In this document: positions 27,502 to 35,800 of the stretch, piece after piece
Layout of the letters: each line of letters begins with the position of its first letter
How positions within the stretch are numbered: the first letter of the stretch is position 1
Assembly: GCA_034044135.1 (NCBI GenBank)
Contig: CP139021.1
Location: 1,503,635 to 1,567,634 of the forward strand
Origin: Flammeovirgaceae bacterium SG7u.111
GTDB lineage: Bacteria; Bacteroidota; Bacteroidia; Cytophagales; Flammeovirgaceae
Reading direction: 5' to 3'
Length of the DNA: 64,000 nucleotides
Translations under genes and position numbers: made by a program
Notes under the pieces: generated by a model
Told to the model about the DNA's origin: nothing
Database searches by the model: none
Seen by the model: the letters and a program-made list of their open reading frames with translations, nothing else

Positions 27502-29181
27502 TCACGGTTTTCGAAGCATGTAGAAGAAAAGGAGTACACCAAGGAATATAGCGGTAGATAAACCCAATAGGCTAATAAATGGAATCCCAAAAAAATACGG
27601 CATATTTTCCGAAAAGGGCATGCTTATGCTGATGGCAGAGGAAACCAACAAGCCCATGATAATCAGTGAAATCACTAATTTGTTGGTGGCAAAATCTATT
27701 CTATCGAGCAGGGGTTCGTAGCCGTGGTGGTCTATGTTTAGGTGCAGCGTCCCTTTCCGCACTTTCCTTACTATGGAGCGGATCTCGAAAGGAAGGTTGT
27801 AGAGCAAGGAGGCAAATTGGGAAGATGTATAATACAAGTCCAAGCCAATAGCCTTGAGGGAATATTGTTCTTTTACTACTTTTACCCCGTATGGCTTTAT
27901 GAATTCCATTACTTCAAACTTTGGATGGAGTTTCTTGCCAATCCCTTCCAAAATAGCCAAGGCTCTTAAGATCAGAAAGACGCTGCCTTGTACTTTCAGC
28001 TGGTAATTGTAGATGATTTTTTGCAAACGCCCCGTCAATTCGGACATGCCCTCATCTTCATTGGCGAAGATTACCATGTCTTCTATCAGCTCCACAATGT
28101 CCATTTCAAATTTGCGGTCATCATCCACATCGCTGTCGATGGCGAGCCTGCGGAGGTTGAGGGCAATGCCTTTGGCATCTTGAGAAGCGAGTCCAATGAA
28201 CACTCCCGAAAAAGCAAACTTTTGCTGCTGCGTGAGCTTGCCCACCATCCCAAAATCAATCAATACAATCTCTCCGTTGGGGCGCACCAGCACATTGCCA
28301 GGGTGCGGGTCGGCATGGAAATAGCCAAACTCAAAAATCTGTTTGAGGTAAATATCTAAGCCTTTTTCGGCAATTTTTTCGGGTTCTAGCCCCCAGCTTG
28401 TTAGCTGCTCTATATTGGTGATTTTACACCCGCTGATAAACTCGATGGTCAGTACCCTGTTGGTGGTGAAATCGCGGTAAACCTTAGGGATGTAAAACTC
28501 TTTTTCTTTCTTATAAAGCTTTTTGAAATTGAGTAGGTTAGCCGCTTCTATGTTATAATCTAGCTCTTTGTACATGCTTCGCTCAAAAGCATCTACAATG
28601 TCGAGCGGGTTGAGAATACCTGCTTTCTTGAAATATGTTTCCGCCAAGCGGACAAATTCTCGGAGCAAAGCCAAATCGGTTTTTACCTTTTCCTTCACGC
28701 CCGGCCGCTGTACTTTCACCACTACATCTTCGCCTGTTTTGAGCCTAGCTCGGTGCACTTGCCCTATGGAAGCCGAACCGAGTGGCACTTCGTCAAAATA
28801 AGCAAAAAGCTCTTCAATTGTCTTCCCAGTTTCTTCCTCTACTATTCTCCTTGCCTCAGCTCCTTCAAATGGAGGAACTTTGTCTTGGAGGATAGCAAAC
28901 TCGGCAATAAGTGCGCTAGGTAGTATATCTGGGCGGTTGCTCAGCAGCTGGGCAAGCTTCACAAAGGTTGGTCCCAGCTCTTCTATCACCATCCGGATTC
29001 GCTCCCAGCGGGTAAGCTCAAACACCGAAATATCGGAACGGGTCCATGCTACTCGCTTTTTGGCAGAGATGAACTTTCGGAGAGCCGTATTCACTACAAT
29101 ATCCTCAAACCCATAGCGACCAAGCACCTTTATCAATTCCCGTAACCGATTGATGTTCTGTACTGTTTTATCAAAAAACAT
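27502..29181 (-). CDS. ABC1/UbiB-family protein kinase-like ATPase
   Basis: 559 residues. Family landmarks: GPTFVKLAQLLSNRPDILPS (about 70-89), PLGSASIGQVHRARL, the lysine in VVVKVQRPG, the loop FHADPHPGNVLV (about 293) and LIDFGMVG. Two hydrophobic spans lie at the C-terminus (about 505-555). UbiB/ADCK proteins support isoprenoid-quinone biosynthesis as atypical ATPases; in Bacteroidota the quinone is menaquinone, so the exact role is inference. It begins far from its neighbours and is probably monocistronic. Confidence 0.88.
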   Translation of the reverse strand: MFFDKTVQNINRLRELIKVLGRYGFEDIVVNTALRKFISAKKRVAWTRSDISVFELTRWERIRMVIEELGPTFVKLAQLLSNRPDILPSALIAEFAILQDKVPPFEGAEARRIVEEETGKTIEELFAYFDEVPLGSASIGQVHRARLKTGEDVVVKVQRPGVKEKVKTDLALLREFVRLAETYFKKAGILNPLDIVDAFERSMYKELDYNIEAANLLNFKKLYKKEKEFYIPKVYRDFTTNRVLTIEFISGCKITNIEQLTSWGLEPEKIAEKGLDIYLKQIFEFGYFHADPHPGNVLVRPNGEIVLIDFGMVGKLTQQQKFAFSGVFIGLASQDAKGIALNLRRLAIDSDVDDDRKFEMDIVELIEDMVIFANEDEGMSELTGRLQKIIYNYQLKVQGSVFLILRALAILEGIGKKLHPKFEVMEFIKPYGVKVVKEQYSLKAIGLDLYYTSSQFASLLYNLPFEIRSIVRKVRKGTLHLNIDHHGYEPLLDRIDFATNKLVISLIIMGLLVSSAISISMPFSENMPYFFGIPFISLLGLSTAIFLGVLLFFYMLRKP

Positions 29182-29588
29182 ATTGCATTGACTGGCTTTG
29201 TGATGAGTTTGAAAGAGTCTTTATACACTAACTTGACTAACCAAATATAGTAGGGATTTCCCTATTGGAAAGAAGAGGTTAGAAGATAAACGTTGGAGGT
29301 CAGACAATGAAAGGTAAAAAACAAAAGCTCTGTGTAAATGTCATTTCTAACTTCTAGTCTCCAACTTCTCTTGTCTAAACCTAATTAGTCTATCAAAAAC
29401 TAGCAATCTAAAAAAAAGTGTTAGTTAGGATCGCTACTACTAGTTCCAAATGTAGGATAGACTACTTGTTTATCATAAAAAATGAGGAAGTATGTGGAGG
29501 ATCTGTTGATAATAGGGAAGCAACCCCTCAGTCCTCCGGACAGCTCCCCTTATCTGTGGAGCTTCTATTAAGAGAAATACCTGAAATA
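29182..29588. other. Intergenic region with part of a dispersed repeat
   Basis: 407 bp between the UbiB-like gene and the DUF559 gene. Positions 29528-29553 (CCCCTCAGTCCTCCGGACAG then CTCCCC) mirror 30028-30050 on the other side of the DUF559 gene. The rest is AT-rich with no convincing gene; a 62-codon plus frame across it reads the repeat. Confidence 0.5.
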
Positions 29589-29969
29589 CTAGGAAATGTT
29601 TCTTGAAGTAAAATTGTTTTTGATTTCTTCTAGAATAGCTTCTATTGCTTCAAATACAACTTTATTTTCAAACCGAATAACTCTTATGCCATGAGAATTC
29701 AACACCTTCGTTCTTTCTTCGTCATATTTCATCCCCTCTTCGGTAAAGTGCCCAGCTCCATCAAGTTCTACAGCAAGTTTTTCTGAGGGACAGTAGAAAT
29801 CAATGATATAGTTTTCAATACTAAACTGTCTGCGAAACTTTCTTCCTTCTAGCTGCTTTCCTTTTAAAAATCTCCACAAATGAACCTCAGCCTTGGTAGA
29901 GTTATTTCGAAGCTGCTTTCTAAAACCTTTTAGTGCTATCCTGTTGTTGATTTGGTCAGTATATTGCAT
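29589..29969 (-). CDS. DUF559 endonuclease-like protein (Vsr/PD-(D/E)XK-like fold)
   Basis: 126 residues. The pattern is clear: FRKQLRNNSTKAEVHLWRFL (about 16-35), GRKFRRQFSIENYIIDFYCP (about 42-61), LAVELDGAGHF (about 66-76) and GIRVIRFENKVV. The D in IIDFYC, E-x-D in VELDG and nearby histidine fit the nuclease active site of this restriction-endonuclease-like fold. DUF559 genes commonly sit inside dispersed repeat sequence, and here inverted repeats flank it. Cellular role unproven. It lies 85 nt after the cysH stop, same strand. Confidence 0.85.
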   Translation of the reverse strand: MQYTDQINNRIALKGFRKQLRNNSTKAEVHLWRFLKGKQLEGRKFRRQFSIENYIIDFYCPSEKLAVELDGAGHFTEEGMKYDEERTKVLNSHGIRVIRFENKVVFEAIEAILEEIKNNFTSRNIS

Positions 29970-30010
29970 AACCTGAAAACGCTCATACTCACCAAATTCT
30001 TTTTTTTATT

Positions 30011-30053
30011 TCCCCTCCTTAAAAAAGGAGGGGTGTCCGAAGGACGGGGAAGT
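30011..30053. repeat. Repeat flanking the DUF559 gene (right side)
   Basis: CCCCTCCTT, six A, then AAGGAGGGG forms a hairpin (about 30011-30034), followed by GTGTCCGAAGGACGGGG. The last part resembles the reverse complement of 29528-29553. Such CCTCCTT...AAGGAGG units next to DUF559 genes are common in Bacteroidota. It may also act as the terminator region of cysH. Confidence 0.6.
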
Positions 30054-30054
30054 T

Positions 30055-30759
30055 CTACTTCTTCTCGTGAAGGCCGCATTCTTTTTTGGATTTGTCTTCC
30101 CACCACCATCTGCCGGCGCGGAAGTCTTCTCCTTCTTTTACGGCACGGGTACAAGGCTCACAGCCAATGCTTGGGAAACCTCGGTCATGCAGTACGTTGA
30201 ATGGTACATTTTCTTTTTTGATGAACGCTTTTGTATCCTCAAAGCTCCAATCGAAAATAGGGTGGAACTTGATAATTCCCCTACCTGCATCTAGCTCTAC
30301 GTTGCTCATGTCTTCACGGTTAGCCGACTGATCGGCACGGATACCTGTGATCCAGCAACCAATGCCATCGAGAGCCCTGCCTAGTGGCTCAACTTTCCTC
30401 ACACCGCAGCATTCTTTTCTGTTTTCTACAGAGCGGTAAAAACTATAAGGTCCTTTTTCGGTAAGTAAAGCTTCTACTGCATCACCTTTGGGCGCATAGC
30501 TATGGATAGGTTTTCCGTAGGAGTTCACCGTGTCTTCCCACGTACGGTAGGTCTCTTTGAACATCCTACCCGTGTCGAGTGTGAATACTTTTATGGGGAT
30601 GTTGTTTGAAAAAATAAGGTGGGTGATGGCTTGGTCTTCCAAACCAAAACTGGTGGAGAAGGCAATTTTGCCTTCAAAGCGCTCTGCCAATTTCGTCAGA
30701 GCCTCTACAGAACTTAGACCAGCGGTCAATTCTTTAATTTCGGCAACTAGATTTTCCAT
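30055..30759 (-). CDS. cysH: Phosphoadenylyl/adenylyl-sulfate reductase
   Basis: 234 residues. It reduces activated sulfate (APS or PAPS) to sulfite with thioredoxin. The PP-loop-like SFGLEDQAITHLIF starts the nucleotide-binding domain, with TLDTGR, EKGPYSFYRSVE and ITGIRADQSANRE. The cysteine pattern KECCGVRK (about 121) plus GCEPC (about 203) is that of the 4Fe-4S, APS-using branch, and the C-terminal ECGLH carries the catalytic cysteine. No other sulfate-assimilation genes are in the window. The stop is flush against the DUF559 repeat. Confidence 0.93.
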   Translation of the reverse strand: MENLVAEIKELTAGLSSVEALTKLAERFEGKIAFSTSFGLEDQAITHLIFSNNIPIKVFTLDTGRMFKETYRTWEDTVNSYGKPIHSYAPKGDAVEALLTEKGPYSFYRSVENRKECCGVRKVEPLGRALDGIGCWITGIRADQSANREDMSNVELDAGRGIIKFHPIFDWSFEDTKAFIKKENVPFNVLHDRGFPSIGCEPCTRAVKEGEDFRAGRWWWEDKSKKECGLHEKK

Positions 30760-31014
30760 GGGTTTAGTGTATTATGCCACTTAGGGCGCATTTTTATAAT
30801 AGAGGGCGTTTCGTCCGTCTTTGCTGGTTAGTTGTGGTTATTTTGCCTTACATAATCGGGCTGCAAAACTAAGTTTTAGAGCTGGCAATGAAAAACCAAG
30901 GGGGGATTTTCCTGCTTAGCCCTCAATTATTCCTGTTCACTTGTTTTTTGTTCTTCCCAGCCATTTTTTAGCCTATCTATGTCTTGTCTGAAGAGCATTA
31001 AATCTTAGAAAATC

Positions 31015-31371
31015 ATGAACACACAAAAGATAATTCCAGTTTCAATTTTCCAAATTATCATTGGTCTAGGATTAGCACTTTTGTTAGGGAATCTTAATTT
31101 TTTGATTGGTTTTACTGCCAATATAGGAATATATATAGGCTCATTTACAGGAGTTTGGCTTGCCGGCTTGTTGCTTTGGGCCACTAACAAAAAACTATCG
31201 ATGGACGGAGCCATGATTGTGCTGCTCATTACTGTAGCCAGTGCCTCCGTAGGGATTTTATTGGCAAATGCCCTTTCGCTTGGAGTCTGGAATTTCGTCC
31301 TGCCTGTTATCAGTAGTGTACTAGGTTTTTACATTGGTTATTATGAATATGCTTTGCGCAGGCATGCTTAA
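31015..31371 (+). CDS. Small hypothetical membrane protein
   Basis: 118 residues with about four hydrophobic spans (10-30, 38-58, 66-86, 93-112) and short loops. No motif recognised. It is followed at 96 nt by bcp on the same strand, perhaps one transcript. Confidence 0.65.
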   Translation: MNTQKIIPVSIFQIIIGLGLALLLGNLNFLIGFTANIGIYIGSFTGVWLAGLLLWATNKKLSMDGAMIVLLITVASASVGILLANALSLGVWNFVLPVISSVLGFYIGYYEYALRRHA

Positions 31372-31467
31372 AAGCGCCTTTATACTTTTAAAAGCTAAAC
31401 TTTTGCCTCTTTTTTGAGTTTCTTTGCCAAGGTTTATTTTTTAATTAAACACACAATTACAAAAGAA

Positions 31468-31920
31468 ATGGAATTAGCAATAGGAGACACAGCGCCAGCA
31501 TTTGAGGGAGTTGACCAAAATGGAAATACGGTAAAACTGGAAGATTTTAAAGGTAAAAAAGTAATCCTCTATTTCTACCCAAAAGATAATACTCCGGGCT
31601 GTACGGCACAAGCCTGCAACCTGCGGGATAACTACAAAGAGCTTCAAGATAAGGGCTACGTAGTATTGGGCGTAAGTTCCGATTCTGAGAAATCGCACCA
31701 AAAGTTTATCGAAAAGCATGAATTGTCTTTCCCGCTTTTAGCAGATATCGAAAAGGAAATACACGAGCAGTTTGGCACCTGGGGCGAGAAGTCGATGTAT
31801 GGAAGGAAATACATGGGCACGTTCCGAACCACCTTTGTGATAGACGAAGAAGGCAAGATAGAAAACATCTTCAAAAAGGTAAAAACCAAAGATCATACTG
31901 CCCAAATTTTGGGAGCGTAG
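31468..31920 (+). CDS. bcp: Thioredoxin-dependent thiol peroxidase (Bcp/PrxQ)
   Basis: 150 residues from the ATG at 31468; eighteen upstream in-frame codons do not fit the family. LYFYPKDNTPGCTAQACNLR (about 34-53) holds the peroxidatic cysteine (PGCT) and, five residues on, the resolving cysteine, as in atypical 2-Cys PrxQ. FRTTFVIDEEGKI is the conserved late strand. It reduces hydroperoxides in the cytoplasm. Confidence 0.93.
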   Translation: MELAIGDTAPAFEGVDQNGNTVKLEDFKGKKVILYFYPKDNTPGCTAQACNLRDNYKELQDKGYVVLGVSSDSEKSHQKFIEKHELSFPLLADIEKEIHEQFGTWGEKSMYGRKYMGTFRTTFVIDEEGKIENIFKKVKTKDHTAQILGA

Positions 31921-31942
31921 GTTTGGCTATTGGTCTAGCTTA

Positions 31943-31999
31943 AGAGTATGTTTAAATTTTACCTGTTTCGCTTAAAAACTTAAATTTTAAACATACTCT
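31943..31999. repeat. Inverted-repeat element B / hairpin after bcp
   Basis: AGAGTATGTTTAAATTTTA (31943-31961) and TAAATTTTAAACATACTCT (31981-31999) form 19-bp arms with one mismatch and a 19-nt loop, 22 nt after bcp. There is no T tract, so it is not a classical terminator. The arms are related to those of element A at 25633-25749. Confidence 0.65.
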
Positions 32000-32054
32000 A
32001 AAATGAATTCAGGTTTAGAATGTATTCTTCTCCAGGTAGCCACCACTGGCCTAC

Positions 32055-32090
32055 TAAAAAAATAGCATGAAGCCAGGCTCCATGCTATTT
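32055..32090 (-). terminator. Intrinsic terminator of the VWA gene
   Basis: On the minus strand AAATAGCATG (complement of 32081-32090) pairs with CATGCTATTT (complement of 32060-32069), followed by a T run (complement of 32055-32060). It is 55 nt after the VWA stop. Confidence 0.85.
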
Positions 32091-32144
32091 ACTATTTCAG
32101 TCTTTCGAAACGGTAACTTTGTCTCAGTACAAATCTTCTGATTC

Positions 32145-33914
32145 TTATTCCATAGAAGCTTCTACTTTTGATTTTGCCATCAATTTACACATTTCCACCA
32201 TGCTGATGAACTCAGCGCGGTAGCCTTCATTATCGTCTCCTTTAGCACCTTTGGCAAGTTGCATCGCTAATTCGTAGGTTGCATCGCTTTTGAATTCCGA
32301 TTCTCTCAACAGCATTCCGAAAGCGGCAACTGATGCGGAGAAGCGGAAGTTGTCACTTGTTTTGTTCAGAGCAGTTTTGCTGTTTTTAAGAGTTTGAGAA
32401 AGCAAGATGCTTTTTTCTCCATCTGGTTTTTTATAGCGGAGTTTTACGGTCAATACCTCACCTTTAGAAGCCGAGGAGGTTTTCTCTACTTTTTGGTATT
32501 TCAATTCGTCTACCGATTTGATGAAGCTGCTTTCAACTCCCACAGGGATGATTTCATACAAGGCGGTAACAGTATGGCCTGCGCCAAGTTCGCCAGCATC
32601 TTTGGTATCGTCGTTGAAGTCTTCGCTTTTTAGCATGCGGTTTTCATAGCCAATTAGGCGGTAAGCTTGTACCTCTGCAGGGTTAAATTCTACTTGGATT
32701 TTCACATCTTTGGCTATGGTGAAAAGAGTTGCTCTCATCTCTTTTACAAATACCTTGTTTGCTTCTTTGATATTGTCAATATAGAAGTAGTTTCCATTAC
32801 CAGCATTGCTGATTTGTTCCATTCTTCCATCTTTATAGTTGCCCATCCCAAATCCGCAAATAGTGAGGTAAATGCCTGATTTTCTTTTCTCTTCTATCAT
32901 TTTTACCAATTCTGAAGTAGAAGAAGTGCCAATGTTAAAGTCGCCATCAGTCGCCAAGATGATACGGTTGTTTCCATCTTCTATCAAGTTCTCCATCGCA
33001 ATTTTGTAGGCAAGTTTTACCCCTTCGCCACCAGCAGTAGATCCACCCGCTTGGAGGTTGTCAAGAGCACGCATGATGGTGCTTTTTTCAGTAGCGGGAG
33101 TAGATGGCAATACACAGCCAGCAGCACCGGCATAAACTACTATGGCTACTTTGTCTTTGTCGCTCAACCCTTCGAGCAAAAGCTTGAAAGATGACCTTAG
33201 CAAAGGTAATTTGTTTGTGTCTTCCATTGAGCCAGAAACGTCGATTAAGAATACCAAGTTAGAAGGGGCAATATTCTCATAATCAAGATCTTTGCCTTGT
33301 AATCCTATGTGTACCAATTTATGCTTTTTGTTCCAAGGGGCTTGAGACATTTCCGTAGTTACGGAGAAAGGATGCTCGCCTTTAGGAGCTGGGTAGTCGT
33401 AATCAAAATAGTTGATAAACTCTTCTATACGAACAGCGCTTTTATAAGGCATTTGGCCATTGTCTATGAACCTGCGGGTATTGGTATACGAAGCATTGTC
33501 TACATCAATAGAAAAGGTAGAAAGAGGATTGTCAGATGGTGTTTGAAAGGCATTTTCTATGATTTGGTCATATTCTTCGGTATTGAAACTTTCACCTTCG
33601 CTTGCTATTTCATCTATCTCTATTTCTAAAGCTTCTACTATTGTTTCTTCTTCTACTTCCATATCCATGGCTAGCTCTTCAATAGCAGGTGCGTACACCT
33701 TTTCTTCAGACTTGAGCATCTTCCTCCTGCTTTGGTTGAGTTTTTTCTCTTTCATCGCTCGTTGCTCATAGGCAACGGTGGGTTGTGGTTTGCCTGTAGG
33801 GTGAACTTGGTCTGCTACCTCTTGTTTTCCCGTTTGGGCTTCTTTGGTACAAGAACTTACTGTGATTAAAAATAAGCCTAGAAAAAAGCTGAATTTGCTG
33901 AATGTCGATTTCAT
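32145..33914 (-). CDS. YfbK-like von Willebrand factor A lipoprotein
   Basis: 589 residues from the ATG at 33912-33914; the upstream in-frame extension lacks a signal peptide and is AT-rich leader. Lipobox LITVSSC puts the lipidated cysteine at about residue 21. An acidic linker (about 60-120) leads to the YfbK N-terminal domain (NPLSTFSIDVDNASYTNTRR) and a VWA domain with MIDAS DVSGS (about 225) and LATDGDFNIG, then a DUF3520-type C-terminal domain. VWA domains bind metal-dependent protein partners. The role is unknown; it is probably anchored in the envelope. Confidence 0.88.
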   Translation of the reverse strand: MKSTFSKFSFFLGLFLITVSSCTKEAQTGKQEVADQVHPTGKPQPTVAYEQRAMKEKKLNQSRRKMLKSEEKVYAPAIEELAMDMEVEEETIVEALEIEIDEIASEGESFNTEEYDQIIENAFQTPSDNPLSTFSIDVDNASYTNTRRFIDNGQMPYKSAVRIEEFINYFDYDYPAPKGEHPFSVTTEMSQAPWNKKHKLVHIGLQGKDLDYENIAPSNLVFLIDVSGSMEDTNKLPLLRSSFKLLLEGLSDKDKVAIVVYAGAAGCVLPSTPATEKSTIMRALDNLQAGGSTAGGEGVKLAYKIAMENLIEDGNNRIILATDGDFNIGTSSTSELVKMIEEKRKSGIYLTICGFGMGNYKDGRMEQISNAGNGNYFYIDNIKEANKVFVKEMRATLFTIAKDVKIQVEFNPAEVQAYRLIGYENRMLKSEDFNDDTKDAGELGAGHTVTALYEIIPVGVESSFIKSVDELKYQKVEKTSSASKGEVLTVKLRYKKPDGEKSILLSQTLKNSKTALNKTSDNFRFSASVAAFGMLLRESEFKSDATYELAMQLAKGAKGDDNEGYRAEFISMVEMCKLMAKSKVEASME

Positions 33915-34052
33915 TTTATTTTGATTTTGTATGAATACTTTCTGTGTTTGAAATAGAGATGTGTGATTCATAAAAAATCCATAAAAATAAAACGAGGATT
34001 TTTTGATAAAATAGTTAAGTGATTGATTTGTAGTAATATAAATTTTTTTTAT

Positions 34053-34085
34053 CAAAAAAAAGCCATCCCTTTTTGGGGGATGGCT
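34053..34085 (-). terminator. Intrinsic terminator of the sterol-desaturase-family gene
   Basis: Minus-strand AGCCATCCC (complement of 34077-34085) pairs with GGGATGGCT (complement of 34061-34069), then eight T residues. It starts 27 nt after the stop at 34112. Confidence 0.9.
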
Positions 34086-34111
34086 ATATATCTTAGTTGA
34101 AAATGCTTCTG

Positions 34112-35041
34112 TTATGCAAGTTGGGCCTCTGATTGCTTATCCATTTTTTCGAAAAGTTCGCGTTGGATTTGCCTAGCAGTTTTGGTAGACCCATCGGGAC
34201 TCCAGCCTGGAGGGCCAAAAATGTACATAAATGAATGCTTTAAATTTTTAGACTTCTTTACATCCTTGGCTATTTCCTTGAACTCGTGAAAGGCTATCAC
34301 AAAAGGATTGTAACTTTCTGGGGGGTGCAATACGCCAAATTTAGGTTCTATTTTTTCGTCGTATTGGTGGAAGGTTCCATATAATCTATCGAAGATATTG
34401 AGAAAACCTCCGTGGTTCTTATCTAAGTATTCGTAGTTGCATGAGTGGTGTACTTGGTGTTGGCGCGGAGTGTTCATGAATTTTTCCAAGAAACCCAAGT
34501 GGGGAACTGATTGGGTGTGAAGCTGGAACTGGTACACCGCTTGTATGCCCAAGCATGTCACAATCATAAGAGGCTCAAAGCCAATTACAGCCAGCCACAT
34601 CCACGAAAGAGGCTTGTAGAAAAGCGTGAACCATCCGTTGCGAATCCCTGATCCGAAGTTGAAATATTCGGAAGAGTGGTGGACAACGTGTGCAGCCCAT
34701 AAAACTCGTACTGTATGGCTCAACCTGTGATGCCAGTAATAGTTGTGGTCATCTAAAAATTGACAGATGATCCAAACATACCAAGCATAACCGAACGATT
34801 CGTAGCCAAACCAAGCCATACGAAGCGGCTTGAAAAGCTCGAAGGTTGCCCAAAATAGTGCAAATGTTGCAGCTTTGGTGAAAATTGCCAAAATAGCAGC
34901 ACCACCTCCCATTGATATACTGGCAAACAAATCGTTCCAGTAATAGAGGTGTTTCTCGTGCTTTAGGCTAAGCACAATTTCTATTACAATAAAGGTTAGA
35001 AAAAAAGGTACTGCGTAGGTTAGTGGGTTGGTTACTTCCAT
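34112..35041 (-). CDS. Sterol desaturase / fatty acid hydroxylase superfamily membrane protein
   Basis: 309 residues with several membrane spans in the N-terminal half. The di-iron histidine clusters are complete: DHNYYWHHRLSH (about 98-109), HVVHHSSE (about 117) and HQVHHSCNYEYLDKNHGG (about 195-212). Members hydroxylate or desaturate lipids such as carotenoids, sphingolipids or ether lipids. Substrate cannot be read. A clear terminator follows. Confidence 0.88.
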   Translation of the reverse strand: MEVTNPLTYAVPFFLTFIVIEIVLSLKHEKHLYYWNDLFASISMGGGAAILAIFTKAATFALFWATFELFKPLRMAWFGYESFGYAWYVWIICQFLDDHNYYWHHRLSHTVRVLWAAHVVHHSSEYFNFGSGIRNGWFTLFYKPLSWMWLAVIGFEPLMIVTCLGIQAVYQFQLHTQSVPHLGFLEKFMNTPRQHQVHHSCNYEYLDKNHGGFLNIFDRLYGTFHQYDEKIEPKFGVLHPPESYNPFVIAFHEFKEIAKDVKKSKNLKHSFMYIFGPPGWSPDGSTKTARQIQRELFEKMDKQSEAQLA

Positions 35042-35362
35042 TTGAAGCCAATTATTACTTTTAAAAGATTTTACTAATTAAATCATTGTATTGCTTCAAA
35101 TATAAGGTAGGTCTTGAAGCATCCAAAGTTATAAGAAGGAAAACTCAAATTCCTACTAATAAGTTTAGGCTTTTTTGAGAAATTGCTAAAATAAACTTTT
35201 GGTTTGAGCCCGAAGAAAAGCCCTTTCTGGAGGAAATTGGGGTTGTTAGTTTTGGATTTTGCTGCGTATAAGTATTGTGAAGGTATATTCTAAGATGGGT
35301 AAAATACGAAGTCCAGCACGAGTTAACGTACTGGACTTACAAAGCATGATTGCTCGTGTTAT
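35042..35362. other. Intergenic region with a minus-strand hairpin
   Basis: 321 bp. AAGTCCAG (35309-35316) and CTGGACTT (35331-35338) with partial inner pairing form a hairpin 25 nt after the stop of the small minus-strand gene at 35363, a likely terminator with a weak T run. The rest is AT-rich promoter-like sequence of the desaturase gene. Confidence 0.5.
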
Positions 35363-35569
35363 TTATTTGTGGTTAAAAGCCTCTGATATTTTTTGCAGCA
35401 TTTCTGTATTTTCCATCTTGGCACTATCGGTTGCCAACTGCTCATATTTCGCCATCACCGATTTTTCCTCTTTTTTGATTTTATGGTTGTTGATTGCGAT
35501 ACTTCCCGCACTCATGAGGTTGACTGTCAATAAAAATGCTCCAAATATTCGTAAACTTCTTTTTTTCAT
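35363..35569 (-). CDS. Small exported or membrane-anchored hypothetical protein
   Basis: 68 residues: positively charged start, one hydrophobic segment (FGAFLLTVNLMSAGSIAI, about 9-26) and a helical charged tail (KEEKSVMAKYEQLATDSAKM). Not recognised. It may be an anchored helical protein; a hairpin follows. Confidence 0.55.
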   Translation of the reverse strand: MKKRSLRIFGAFLLTVNLMSAGSIAINNHKIKKEEKSVMAKYEQLATDSAKMENTEMLQKISEAFNHK

Positions 35570-35735
35570 GGTAATAGCTGCATTTGTTATTTTTTGTACT
35601 ACGAAGATGGGGAATGTCGCCTTCTTTTTAGAAAGAAAACCAGTGAGCAGGAATAATTTGGGGTTGAACAGGAACGTGGAAAGATGAGCTAATCCACCAT
35701 GGAAAGTAGAGAGGGGATTGGTCTAGTTTTAAAGC

Positions 35736-35781
35736 AAAACAGCCCTGTGAATAAGTGTTTTGCTATCCATAGGGCTGTTTT
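35736..35781 (-). terminator. Intrinsic terminator of the E1 dehydrogenase gene
   Basis: Minus-strand AAAACAGCCCT (complement of 35771-35781) pairs perfectly with AGGGCTGTTTT (complement of 35736-35746), 24-nt loop, ending in a T-rich GCTTTAAAAC stretch. It starts 20 nt after the stop at 35801. Confidence 0.8.
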
Positions 35782-35800
35782 TATTACTTTAGTTTCCCAG

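Noticed and set aside
29418-29606. A 62-codon plus frame between the UbiB-like and DUF559 genes
   Set aside because: Half of it is the GC-rich dispersed repeat; no homology or start context.
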